The notes under the pieces were generated by a model that saw nothing but the letters and a program-made list of their open reading frames with translations, was not told the origin of the DNA and did no database searches. The translations under genes and the position numbers were made by a program. Shown piece by piece: positions 55,678 to 63,971 of a stretch of 64,000 bases of DNA. The first letter of the stretch is position 1; each line of letters starts with the position of its first letter. Source of the DNA: Nitrosomonadales bacterium (GTDB lineage Bacteria > Pseudomonadota > Gammaproteobacteria > Burkholderiales > Gallionellaceae). Location of the stretch: assembly GCA_016716325.1 (NCBI GenBank), contig JADJWO010000001.1, positions 1,736,001 to 1,800,000 of the forward strand, in the 5' to 3' direction.

Positions 55678-55829
55678 GTCATGCGCTCACTTTCAGTATT
55701 ATTGAATTGCAGGCGGGATTATTGCAGGAATCGGATGGTTGGGGAATGCCGTCCGTCCGAGATAACGCATGAATGCGGGCAGGTGATAAGATAGCGGGCG
55801 AAAAATCACGAAAAACGGGAGGAATAAAA

Positions 55830-57461
55830 ATGCAAGTCCAGATCGTCGCCACCACGTCCTTCAACGACCAGAAACCCGGCACCTCCGGCTTGCGCAAACG
55901 GGTTCCCGTTTTCCAGCAGCCCAACTACCTAGAAAATTTCGTGCAGGCCATCTTCGACAGCATCTCCCCGCCGCAGGGCGCGACGCTGGTTGTCGGTGGC
56001 GACGGACGGTATTACAACCGCGAAGCGATCCAGGTCATCCTCAGAATGGCTGCGGCGAACGGTTTCGGGCGCGTGCTGGTCGGCAAGGGCGGCATCCTCT
56101 CCACGCCGGCCGCCTCCTGCGTGATCCGCAAATACCAGACCTTCGGCGGCATCATCCTGTCCGCCAGCCATAACCCCGGCGGACCGGACGGCGATTTCGG
56201 CATCAAATACAACGGCAACAATGGCGGCCCGGCCACCGAGACCGTCACCGAAGCGATCTTCGCGGTCAGCAAAACGATCGCGCAGTACCGCATCATCGAC
56301 GCGCCGGATGTCGATCTGGACACGCCGGGCGAATGCAAGGTCGGCGACATGCGGGTCTCGGTGATCGATCCGGTCGGCGATTACGCAGAACTGATGGAGT
56401 CTTTGTTCGATTTCGGCGAGATCCGCGCGCTGCTGGCGGGCGGCTTCCGAATCAAGTTCGATGCGATGCACGCGGTTACCGGCCCGTATGCGCGCGAGAT
56501 TCTGGTCAACCGCCTCGGTGCGCCGGCCGACAGCGTGATGAATGCCGAGCCGTTGCCCGATTTCGGCAACGGACATCCCGACCCCAACCTGACCTATGCG
56601 CACGAACTGGTCGAGATCGTCTATGGCGACAATGCGCCGGATTTTGGCGCGGCATCGGACGGAGATGGCGACCGCAACATGATCCTGGGCAAGCGTTTCT
56701 TCGTCACGCCGTCCGACAGTCTGGCCATTCTGGCGGCGAACGCGAAACTGGCGCCCGGTTACAAACAGGGTCTGGCGGGTATCGCCCGCTCGATGCCGAC
56801 CAGCGCAGCGGCGGACCGCGTGGCCAAGGATCTGGGCATCGCCTGCTATGAGACGCCGACCGGCTGGAAATTCTTCGGCAACCTGATGGATGCGGGCAAG
56901 GTCACGCTGTGCGGCGAAGAAAGCTTCGGCACCGGCTCCGACCATGTGCGCGAGAAGGACGGCCTGTGGGCGGTGCTGTTCTGGCTGAACGTGGTCGCGG
57001 CACGCAAGCAGCCGGTGGAAGACATCGTGCGCGAGCACTGGGCGAAATACGGTCGCAACGTCTATTCGCGCCACGATTACGAAGCCATCCCCACCGGGGC
57101 GGCCAACGGCGTGATGAAATTGCTCAAGGACAGCTTCGGCAGTTTGCCGGGCAGTAAATTCGGCAGCTACACCGTCGATCTGTGCGACGACTTCAGCTAC
57201 ACCGATCCGGTGGACGGCAGCGTCAGCACCGGACAGGGCATCCGCATCATCTTCACCGACGGTTCGCGCATCGTGTTCCGCCTGTCCGGCACCGGTACCG
57301 AAGGCGCGACCCTGCGCATCTATCTGGAAGCCTACGAGCCGGATGTCGGCAAGCACCACCTCGACGCGCAGGAAGCGCTTGGCGAGCTGATCGGGATCGC
57401 ATTGCAGTTGTCGGAACTGCGCCAGCGCACCGGACGGGAAGCTCCGACGGTGATCACCTGA
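55830..57461 (+). CDS. pgm: Alpha-D-glucose phosphate-specific phosphoglucomutase
   Basis: This 543-residue enzyme interconverts glucose 1-phosphate and glucose 6-phosphate. It has TSFNDQKPGTSGLRKRVPVF at the N terminus, the phosphoserine loop LSASHNPGGPDGDFGIK, the metal loop DGDGDRNMI and the GEESFGTGSDHVREKDG sugar loop. The ATG at 55830 follows GGGAGGAATAAAA; an earlier ATG at 55773 is ignored. A hairpin terminator follows the gene. Confidence 0.96.
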   Translation: MQVQIVATTSFNDQKPGTSGLRKRVPVFQQPNYLENFVQAIFDSISPPQGATLVVGGDGRYYNREAIQVILRMAAANGFGRVLVGKGGILSTPAASCVIRKYQTFGGIILSASHNPGGPDGDFGIKYNGNNGGPATETVTEAIFAVSKTIAQYRIIDAPDVDLDTPGECKVGDMRVSVIDPVGDYAELMESLFDFGEIRALLAGGFRIKFDAMHAVTGPYAREILVNRLGAPADSVMNAEPLPDFGNGHPDPNLTYAHELVEIVYGDNAPDFGAASDGDGDRNMILGKRFFVTPSDSLAILAANAKLAPGYKQGLAGIARSMPTSAAADRVAKDLGIACYETPTGWKFFGNLMDAGKVTLCGEESFGTGSDHVREKDGLWAVLFWLNVVAARKQPVEDIVREHWAKYGRNVYSRHDYEAIPTGAANGVMKLLKDSFGSLPGSKFGSYTVDLCDDFSYTDPVDGSVSTGQGIRIIFTDGSRIVFRLSGTGTEGATLRIYLEAYEPDVGKHHLDAQEALGELIGIALQLSELRQRTGREAPTVIT

Positions 57462-57488
57462 TTCCGGGTCGGCACGATGCACAATCTT

Positions 57489-57516
57489 CCGCGCCGTTCA
57501 GGCGCGGGCCTGTTTT
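57489..57516 (+). terminator. Intrinsic terminator after pgm
   Basis: CCGCGCC (57489-57495), loop GTTCA and GGCGCGG (57501-57507) form a 7-bp stem, followed by GCCTGTTTT. It separates pgm from ridA and overlaps the region just ahead of the ridA ribosome site AAGGAG. Confidence 0.75.
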
Positions 57517-57529
57517 ATAAGGAGTGAAC

Positions 57530-57916
57530 ATGGCAAACAAGCAATTCATCCAGACTCCCGATGCGCCGGCGGCGATCGGCACCTATTCGCAGGCCATCCG
57601 TGTCGGCGATACCGTATACCTGTCCGGGCAGATCGGCCTCGACCCGACCACCATGCATATGGCGGAAGACATCGAGGCACAGATCCACCGCGTGTTCCAG
57701 AACCTGCGCGCGGTATCGCTTGCCGCCGACGGCAGCTTCGACGACCTGGTGAAGCTGAACGTCTACCTCACCGACCTCAAGCATTTCGCCAAGGTGAACG
57801 AGATCATGGCGAGCTACTTCCGGCAGCCCTATCCGGCACGTGCCGCAGTGGGCGTGGCCGCGTTGCCGCGCGGCGCGCTGGTAGAGATGGACGGGATCCT
57901 CGTTCTGCAGGATTGA
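57530..57916 (+). CDS. ridA: RidA-family imine/enamine deaminase
   Basis: This is a 128-residue protein of the RidA/YjgF family, which hydrolyses reactive 2-aminoacrylate. Motifs are GTYSQAIRVGDTVYLSGQIG, KLNVYLTDLKHFAKVNEIMA and YPARAAVGVAALPRGALVEM, the last holding the active-site arginine. The ATG at 57530 has AAGGAGTGAAC upstream. The recG TTG start overlaps its stop (TTGA). Confidence 0.94.
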   Translation: MANKQFIQTPDAPAAIGTYSQAIRVGDTVYLSGQIGLDPTTMHMAEDIEAQIHRVFQNLRAVSLAADGSFDDLVKLNVYLTDLKHFAKVNEIMASYFRQPYPARAAVGVAALPRGALVEMDGILVLQD

Positions 57917-60033
57917 GCGCACCGCTCAAAATCGCGCCGGCCACGCTGGCAAAACTGGCCCGGCTCGGCATCCACCACCGCGCCGACCTGTTGCTGCACT
58001 TGCCGTTGCGCTATGAGGACGAGACGCATCTCGCGCCGATCGCCTCGGTGCAACCGGGCATGGCGGCACAGGTGCAGGGCGTCATCACCCACAGCGAAGT
58101 CGCCTTCCGTCCGCGCCGCACACTGGTATGCCGATTGCGCGACGGCGGCGGGGAGCTGACCCTGCGCTTTTTGAACTTCTATCCCAGCCAGCAGAAACAG
58201 CTCGCCGAAGGCCGGCAGATACGCGCCATCGGTGAGGTGCGCATGGGCTATTACGGGCTGGAGATGGTGCATCCGAAATGCCGTGCGGTGGAAGAGGATA
58301 CACCACTGGAGCAGAGCCTGACGCCGGTCTATCCGACCACCGCCGGGCTGGGCCAGGCCGTGCTGCGCAAGCTGATCGGCAATGCACTGGAAACCATCCC
58401 GCTCGCCGATACCCTCCCTGCGGCGCTGCTCGAACGGCTGCGCCTCGGTAATTTTGGCGACAGCCTGCGCCTGCTGCACAACCCGTCTCCGGACATCTCT
58501 GCCGCCACACTGGAAGCGCGCAGCCACGCCGCCTGGCGGCGCATCAAGTTCGACGAGCTGCTGGCGCAGCAACTTTCGATGCGCGCGCACCACCGGGAGC
58601 GCAGCAAGCGTATCGCCCCCGCCCTGCCTGCACAGGATGGTCTTACGCGGGCCTTGCTGTCCAAGCTGCCGTTCCGGCTTACCGGTGCGCAGTTGAAGGT
58701 ATGGCACGAGATCGCCCACGATCTGGCGCGACCGCACCCGATGCAGCGCCTGCTGCTGGGCGACGTGGGCAGCGGCAAGACCATCGTTGCCGCACTCGCC
58801 GCGCTACAGGCCATCGAGAACGGCTACCAGGTCGCGTTCATGGCGCCGACCGAGATCCTCGCCGAACAGCATTATCTGAAACTGCACGAATGGCTGGCGC
58901 CGCTGGGCATAACACCGGCGTGGCTGTCCGGCAGCCTGAAAAAGAAAGACAAGACCGCCGCCGCCGAACGGATCGCGGCGGGCGACACCCCGCTCGCCAT
59001 CGGTACTCATGCGCTGTTCCAGAAGGATGTCGAGTTCCGGAATCTCGGTCTTGCCATCGTCGACGAGCAGCACAAGTTCGGGGTGCAGCAGCGGCTGGCG
59101 CTGCGCAACAAGGGCAGGGCGGTTATTGCGTCGGAGATAGAGTCGGAGGCAGATAATGTTTCTACCCTCTCCCCGGCCCTCCCCCTGCAAGGGGGAGGGG
59201 GCGTTATGCAGGAACCCCACCAATTGATGATGAGCGCGACCCCGATCCCGCGCACGCTGGCGATGAGCTATTACGCCGACCTCGACGTGTCGGTGATCGA
59301 CGAACTGCCGCCGGGGCGCACGCCCGTCGCCACAAAACTGGTCAGCGATACGCGGCGCGACGAAGTCTTTGAGCGCGTGCGTACCGCGTGCATGGAGGGG
59401 CGTCAGGCCTACTGGGTGTGCCCGCTGATCGACGAATCGGAAGCGTTGCAGCTTCAGACCGCGCTGGAAACCCACGCCACGCTGGCGCAGATCTTCCCCG
59501 GGTTGCGCATCGGCCTGGTACACGGCAAACTCGCCAATGACGAAAAGGCCGCAACGATGGCCGCGTTCAAGGCGGGCGAGTTGCAACTGCTGGTTGCGAC
59601 CACGGTGATCGAAGTCGGCGTGGATGTGCCCAACGCCAGCCTGATGGTGATCGACCACGCCGAGCGCATGGGGCTGGCGCAATTGCACCAGTTGCGCGGC
59701 CGGGTCGGGCGCGGCGCGACGGAAAGCATGTGTGTGCTGCTGTTCCAGCAGCCGCTGTCGGAACTGGCGCGCGAGCGGCTGAAAGTCATCTATGAGAACA
59801 CGGACGGCTTCGTCATCGCGCAGCAGGATCTGCGGTTGCGCGGCCCCGGCGAACTGCTCGGCGCGCGGCAGAGCGGCGTGGCGATGCTGCGCTTCGCCGA
59901 TATCGATGCGGACGAGGATCTGCTGGAGCTGGCACGGCAGGTATCCGGCGAACTGCTGCGCGATTTTCCCGATGCGGCGCGGGCGCATTTGAAACGATGG
60001 ATGGCAAACAAGCATGACTACCTGCACGTCTGA
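57913..60033 (+). CDS. recG: ATP-dependent DNA helicase RecG with in-frame insertion
   Basis: This 706-residue branch-migration helicase has a wedge/OB domain, Walker A LLLGDVGSGKTIVAALAAL, the motif II box DEQHKFGVQQR (near 385) and motif III MMSATPIPRTLAMSYYADLD. Between motifs II and III about 30 extra residues (about 403-432) are encoded by a palindromic repeat region. The frame is kept, so function may be preserved. The start is TTG at 57913, overlapping ridA. Confidence 0.93.
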   Translation: MSAPLKIAPATLAKLARLGIHHRADLLLHLPLRYEDETHLAPIASVQPGMAAQVQGVITHSEVAFRPRRTLVCRLRDGGGELTLRFLNFYPSQQKQLAEGRQIRAIGEVRMGYYGLEMVHPKCRAVEEDTPLEQSLTPVYPTTAGLGQAVLRKLIGNALETIPLADTLPAALLERLRLGNFGDSLRLLHNPSPDISAATLEARSHAAWRRIKFDELLAQQLSMRAHHRERSKRIAPALPAQDGLTRALLSKLPFRLTGAQLKVWHEIAHDLARPHPMQRLLLGDVGSGKTIVAALAALQAIENGYQVAFMAPTEILAEQHYLKLHEWLAPLGITPAWLSGSLKKKDKTAAAERIAAGDTPLAIGTHALFQKDVEFRNLGLAIVDEQHKFGVQQRLALRNKGRAVIASEIESEADNVSTLSPALPLQGGGGVMQEPHQLMMSATPIPRTLAMSYYADLDVSVIDELPPGRTPVATKLVSDTRRDEVFERVRTACMEGRQAYWVCPLIDESEALQLQTALETHATLAQIFPGLRIGLVHGKLANDEKAATMAAFKAGELQLLVATTVIEVGVDVPNASLMVIDHAERMGLAQLHQLRGRVGRGATESMCVLLFQQPLSELARERLKVIYENTDGFVIAQQDLRLRGPGELLGARQSGVAMLRFADIDADEDLLELARQVSGELLRDFPDAARAHLKRWMANKHDYLHV
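59174..59202. repeat. GC-rich palindromic repeat inside recG
   Basis: CCCTCCCCCT (59177-59186), GCA and AGGGGGAGGG (59190-59199) form a perfect 10-bp stem with a 3-base loop, within recG. It translates as the low-complexity segment ALPLQGGGG. The same style of repeat occurs at 106-151. This is a rare case of a dispersed palindrome maintained in frame inside a protein gene. Confidence 0.8.
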
Positions 60034-60610
60034 CCGGTTCTGGCATCGCGCCGTCATCGGCTGCGAGAATGAGATGGCTCCCTGGCTGCGCGACCACGGC
60101 TCGCTCACCCGGCGCATCCAGCAGCGTTGCACGCAATTTGCCGTGAAGCCGGTGCGCAGCGGACTGGCGCGCATCGCCTGCGACGAGGCGGCCGTGCTGG
60201 GCATCGCGCTGCACCGGCTGGCTTATTCGAGGGAAGTGTTCCTGCATGCAGACGGTCGGCCCGTGGTATTCGCGCACAGCGCCTGCCACGAGGGCGACCT
60301 GCGCGGCGCGTGGCGGGCGATGCAGGGATTGGGCAGCCGCTCGCTCGGCAGCCTGCTGTTCGCCCATCCGCAGGTGGTGCGCCATCCGCTGCATTACGCC
60401 GCGCTGCGGCCCCATCATCCGCTCTACCAGAGCGCCGTGAGCGCAATCGGGTCCCGCCCGGAAAGATTGTGGGCGCGCCGCTCGCTGTTCAACCTGCATG
60501 GCGCGCCGCTGCTGGTGACCGAAGTGTTCCTGCCGGGGATTTTGAAACTGGGAGACAGGTTGCAGGATACGGGATACAGTAAAGCGGCTTGCCTGAATCC
60601 TGAATCCTGA
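60014..60610 (+). CDS. ubiC: Chorismate pyruvate-lyase UbiC
   Basis: This 198-residue enzyme converts chorismate to 4-hydroxybenzoate, the first step of ubiquinone synthesis. Motifs are the N-terminal MAPWLRDHGSLTRRIQQRC, then LGSRSLGSLLF and LWARRSLFNLHGAPLLVTEV. The start overlaps the recG end by 20 bases. The last about 19 residues are an extension from the region of the TGAATCC repeat, and the stop TGA lies inside the repeat. Confidence 0.93.
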   Translation: MTTCTSDRFWHRAVIGCENEMAPWLRDHGSLTRRIQQRCTQFAVKPVRSGLARIACDEAAVLGIALHRLAYSREVFLHADGRPVVFAHSACHEGDLRGAWRAMQGLGSRSLGSLLFAHPQVVRHPLHYAALRPHHPLYQSAVSAIGSRPERLWARRSLFNLHGAPLLVTEVFLPGILKLGDRLQDTGYSKAACLNPES

Positions 60611-60673
60611 ATCCTGAATCCTGAATCCTGAATCCTGAATCCTGAATCCTGAATCCTGAATCCTGAATCCTGA
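60594..60673. repeat. Tandem heptanucleotide repeat TGAATCC, eleven copies
   Basis: Eleven exact copies of TGAATCC run from 60594 to 60670, followed by TGAA and then the ubiA ATG at 60676. The ubiC stop codon is within the third copy. Read as codons, seven-base units cycle through TGA every 21 bases, so every frame is stopped. Copy number could vary and change the spacing to ubiA by seven bases. Confidence 0.95.
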
Positions 60674-60675
60674 AA

Positions 60676-61539
60676 ATGAATCTCGCAGAACGCATCCCTC
60701 TATATATCCAGCTCACCCGGCTGCATCGTCCCATCGGCATCCTGCTGCTGCTGTGGCCGACGCTGTGGGGGGTGTGGATCGCGGGCGCCGGTCATCCGGC
60801 GTGGCACATCGTGGCGATCTTCGCGCTCGGCACCGCGTTGATGCGCTCGGCGGGGTGTGCCGTGAACGATTATGCTGACCGCCATATCGACAAGCATGTG
60901 AAGCGTACCCAGGACAGGCCGCTCACCAGCGGAAAGGTCAGCGAACGCGAAACCCTGTGGCTGGCGGTGGCATTGGCGTTCCTTGCTTTCCTGCTGATCC
61001 TGCCGCTCAACCCGCTGACCTGGATGTTGTCCTTTCCCGCCGTGTTCCTCGCCGCGAGCTACCCGTTCACCAAGCGATTCTTCGCCATTCCCCAGGCCTA
61101 TCTGGGCATCGCCTTCGGTTTCGGCATCCCGATGGCGTTTGCGGCCACGCTGGGCCATGTGCCGCCGCTGGCCTGGGTGCTGCTGCTCGCCAACGTGTTC
61201 TGGGCCATCGCCTACGACACCGAATACGCGATGGTGGATCGCGATGACGACATCCATCTCGGCATCCATTCCTCGGCGCTGTTGTTCGGCAGATACGACG
61301 TGATTGCGGTGATGGGTTGTTATGCCATCACGCTGGGTCTTCTTGTTGCGGTGGGGCAAATGGCGGGATTGGGGTGGTTCTACTACGCCGGTTTGCTGAC
61401 CGCGGCGGGTATCGCGCTGTACCACTACCGCCTCATTCGTGAACGCAAACGCGAAGACTGCTTCAAGGCCTTCCTGCACAACAACTGGTTTGGCGCGGCG
61501 GTGTTCGCCGGGGTGGCCGCCGAATATCTGCTGCGCTGA
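60676..61539 (+). CDS. ubiA: 4-hydroxybenzoate octaprenyltransferase UbiA
   Basis: This is a 287-residue membrane prenyltransferase. The two Asp-rich motifs are CAVNDYADRHID (Asp65, Asp68, Asp72) and DTEYAMVDRDDDIHLGIHSS. It attaches the polyprenyl chain to 4-hydroxybenzoate. No Shine-Dalgarno is seen; the ATG follows the TGAATCC array directly. Together with ubiC it forms the usual ubiquinone pair. Confidence 0.96.
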   Translation: MNLAERIPLYIQLTRLHRPIGILLLLWPTLWGVWIAGAGHPAWHIVAIFALGTALMRSAGCAVNDYADRHIDKHVKRTQDRPLTSGKVSERETLWLAVALAFLAFLLILPLNPLTWMLSFPAVFLAASYPFTKRFFAIPQAYLGIAFGFGIPMAFAATLGHVPPLAWVLLLANVFWAIAYDTEYAMVDRDDDIHLGIHSSALLFGRYDVIAVMGCYAITLGLLVAVGQMAGLGWFYYAGLLTAAGIALYHYRLIRERKREDCFKAFLHNNWFGAAVFAGVAAEYLLR

Positions 61540-61555
61540 TTCCCGGCGTGCGCCA

Positions 61556-62302
61556 TCAGAATTCGTATTCGAGCTGCATCCGGAAGGTCTGACCGGGCGC
61601 GGCATTGCTGATGCCGAAGAGCGATGCGGCATTGACCTTTACTTCCTGTCCCTCGGCGAGTTCGATTTTCCCGAACAGCACGATCCCGGCGCGATGATTC
61701 TGGTTGGCGCGGGCATCCCAGTCATTCCATTTTCCCATTTCGCCCATACCTTGCAGGCCAAAACCGAAAGTCGGGCGCAGGCGGTATCTGGCTTGCCACT
61801 GGTAGCCGATGTTCGTCACAAAGGGCACGCCCTGTTCGTCCGCCTGGCCGAAGGCGCGTTCGAACAGCACGTTTCCGTTCAACTGCAATTTGCCGAAGTC
61901 CGATTGCAGCAGGGGGCCGAATTTGATCTCCGAGGGCCCGTTGCCGCTGATCGGCGATTCCACTTCGGTGATGAATCCGAAGTCCACCGGGTAGGCGCCT
62001 GCCTTGCCCAGATGAAACTTGTTCTCCCATTCGGCGATCGTCAGGCTCTGATTGCCGTTGTGTTCCTGCTTCAGGCTGATGGCGCTGTACCAATGCTCGC
62101 TCATGCCATAGCCCAACCCCACCGCGAATGCCGTAAAGCGTTCTCCTGCCGGCGAGCGGTTCGTGCCGTAGTTCACTTCCATCTCATACACCCCCTGTTC
62201 AACCTTGGGTGTAAAGACATAGCTGGCGGGGCCGGCGGTCGCCAAGCCTGCATGCAGGCCGATCCCGACCGTTCCAAACCATAGTGCGATGCGCTTCATC
62301 AT
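61556..62302 (-). CDS. Outer-membrane beta-barrel-like protein, hypothetical
   Basis: The precursor is about 248 residues. A signal peptide (LHAGLATA, about 1-25) is followed by alternating beta-strand-like segments and a C-terminal aromatic EYEF, typical of outer-membrane proteins. No family is recognised. GGAGACATTCGC lies before the chosen ATG at 62302. It is divergent from fur over a Fur-box-like palindrome, which suggests iron control. The real start could also be the second ATG three bases on. Confidence 0.72.
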   Translation of the reverse strand: MMKRIALWFGTVGIGLHAGLATAGPASYVFTPKVEQGVYEMEVNYGTNRSPAGERFTAFAVGLGYGMSEHWYSAISLKQEHNGNQSLTIAEWENKFHLGKAGAYPVDFGFITEVESPISGNGPSEIKFGPLLQSDFGKLQLNGNVLFERAFGQADEQGVPFVTNIGYQWQARYRLRPTFGFGLQGMGEMGKWNDWDARANQNHRAGIVLFGKIELAEGQEVKVNAASLFGISNAAPGQTFRMQLEYEF

Positions 62303-62333
62303 GCGAATGTCTCCAGTCAAAAAGTTTGCGAAC

Positions 62334-62369
62334 GATAACCATTCTCATTTGAGAATGCAACTGGTTATC
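62334..62369. promoter_or_regulatory. Fur-box-like nested palindrome between outer-membrane gene and fur
   Basis: GATAACCA (62334-62341) and TGGTTATC (62362-62369) form an outer perfect palindrome around CATTCTCATTTGAGAATG, itself an 8-bp palindrome. ATAACCATTCTCATTT agrees with Fur sites of proteobacteria (GATAATGATAATCATTATC type). It lies in the divergent promoter between the outer-membrane gene and fur, about 95 bases before the fur ATG, so autoregulation and iron repression are expected. Confidence 0.72.
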
Positions 62370-62464
62370 AAAATTGGAGAGCGGGATGGCAAGGGAGGTA
62401 GAATCAGGACACTTGTGGCATCGATGCCAAAAATATCCATCCAATGTCAGATTCTGGAGCCGCC

Positions 62465-62890
62465 ATGCACAAACCGGAGCACCTGAAAAATGCCGGGCTG
62501 AAGTCCACCCTCCCCAGGCTGAAAGTGTTGCAGTTGTTTGAAGCCAGCCAGGAACACCACTTGAGCGCGGAAGATGTGTATAAATCGCTGGCCAGTTCGG
62601 GTGAGATGGTCAGCCTCGCCACCGTATATCGCGTGCTGACGCAATTCCAGCAGGCGGGATTGCTGGTACAGCACCATTTTGAAAGCGGGAGGTCGGTATT
62701 CGAGTTGAATAGCGGCGAGCACCATGACCACATCGTGTGTTTGCAGTGTGGTCATGTGGAAGAGTTTTTCGATGACGCCATCGAGACGCGACAGGAAAAG
62801 ATCGCGACCGAACGCGGATTTGTCATTCGTGACCACGCGCTTCATATCTACGCGGACTGCACCCGAAAAAAATGCCCGCACAGGAAATGA
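62465..62890 (+). CDS. fur: Ferric uptake regulator Fur
   Basis: This 141-residue regulator has a winged-helix domain (VYKSLASSGEMVSLATVYRV) and a metal-binding C-terminal domain with HHDHIVCLQCGHVEEF and CTRKKCPHRK. It represses iron-uptake genes when Fe(II) is bound. CTGGAGCCGCC is the ribosome site for the ATG at 62465; an ATG at 62444 lacks one. The palindrome upstream suggests it controls itself. Confidence 0.95.
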   Translation: MHKPEHLKNAGLKSTLPRLKVLQLFEASQEHHLSAEDVYKSLASSGEMVSLATVYRVLTQFQQAGLLVQHHFESGRSVFELNSGEHHDHIVCLQCGHVEEFFDDAIETRQEKIATERGFVIRDHALHIYADCTRKKCPHRK

Positions 62891-63068
62891 GCGCGTCGGG
62901 AAAGATCGTCAGCGGTAGTGTTGGGTCTGCCCATCGTCAAGCGAATCGCTGCGATCCATGCCGCAGAACCCCCTGCAACAAAGCGGCAATGGGCTGGAAA
63001 TCCGGGTGATTTTTAAAGCATCAATCTGGCGTGCAGTCTGAAACACCTGCCTTGAAAGAAATACGACC

Positions 63069-63971
63069 TTACGGTCTGATGAACTGTTCCAGATGCGCAA
63101 GGAAGGCGCGTGTCTTGGCCGGCAGGTAGCGCCGCATCGGCATCACCGCCCATGCCGGAACGGTCGGCAACGACCAATCCGGCAGCACTCTCACGAGCCG
63201 CTTGAGCTTCACGTCTTCTGCCGCGAACTGGCACGGCAGTGCGCCGATGCCCGCGCCGTCAAGCAATAGCTGCTGTATCACGTCCATTGAATTCAAGGTG
63301 AGCCTGCCGGGTGGCGTCCCTTCCCAGACCGCCTTGTCATGCATCAACTTCCAGGTGACTGCCGTTCCGCGCCCCGACATCAGGCGCACCGCAGCATGAC
63401 GCGCGAGGTCGTCGGGGTGGTTCGGCGCAGGGCGCAGCGCAAGATAGATCGGGCTGGCGTAAAGGCCGAAGCATTGCTCGTCTATCTTGCGTACCACCAG
63501 TGCCGAATCGTTATCCAGCGTTCCCATGCGTATCGCCAGATCGAAGTGTTCACCGATCAGGTCGACGCGCCGCGAAGTCATGTCGAGTTCGAGCTGTATC
63601 TCCGGGTAAGCCTCGACGAAGGTGGCGAAGGCCCGCGAAAAATTCAGCTTGGCATATTCGCCCGGCATGGAAACACGCAATCGTCCGCGCGGTTTCGTTT
63701 CCTGGCTGCGCACGAAATCATGGGTTGCGGCGACTTCTTCCGTCACGCGTCGGCAATGGTCGAGGAATTCCCGGCCGAAATCGGTGAGCGTCAAGCGGCG
63801 CGTGGTGCGCAACAGCAGGCGTTGTCCCAGGGCCGCCTCAAGGTTCGTCAGGCGCCGGGAGACCGTGGCCTTGGGCATGCCGAGGTGCCCGGCGGCGCGA
63901 ACCATGCTCTCTTGTTCGGCGATGGTGGCGAACAGGATGTAATCATCGGCAGAGATGTTCTTTTGTGCCAT
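63069..63971 (-). CDS. LysR-family transcriptional regulator
   Basis: This is a 300-residue regulator with an N-terminal helix-turn-helix (SMVRAAGHLGMPKATVSRRL, about 23-42) and a periplasmic-binding-like sensor domain with the segment LRVSMPGEYAKLNFSRAF. LysR proteins usually act on a divergent neighbour, but the window ends 29 bases upstream, so the target is outside. The family type is of the CrgA/DsdC-like group with wide substrate scope. Confidence 0.93.
   Translation of the reverse strand: MAQKNISADDYILFATIAEQESMVRAAGHLGMPKATVSRRLTNLEAALGQRLLLRTTRRLTLTDFGREFLDHCRRVTEEVAATHDFVRSQETKPRGRLRVSMPGEYAKLNFSRAFATFVEAYPEIQLELDMTSRRVDLIGEHFDLAIRMGTLDNDSALVVRKIDEQCFGLYASPIYLALRPAPNHPDDLARHAAVRLMSGRGTAVTWKLMHDKAVWEGTPPGRLTLNSMDVIQQLLLDGAGIGALPCQFAAEDVKLKRLVRVLPDWSLPTVPAWAVMPMRRYLPAKTRAFLAHLEQFIRP

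Noticed and set aside
55929..57482. A minus-strand 517-codon frame opposite pgm
   Set aside because: It is an antisense shadow of a strongly conserved gene and has no recognisable domain.
58804..60204. A minus-strand 466-codon frame opposite recG
   Set aside because: It covers the conserved helicase motifs of recG in reverse and has Gln/Arg-rich shadow composition, so it is not a gene.
60594..60673. CRISPR array
   Set aside because: The unit is seven bases with no spacers, and there are no cas genes.
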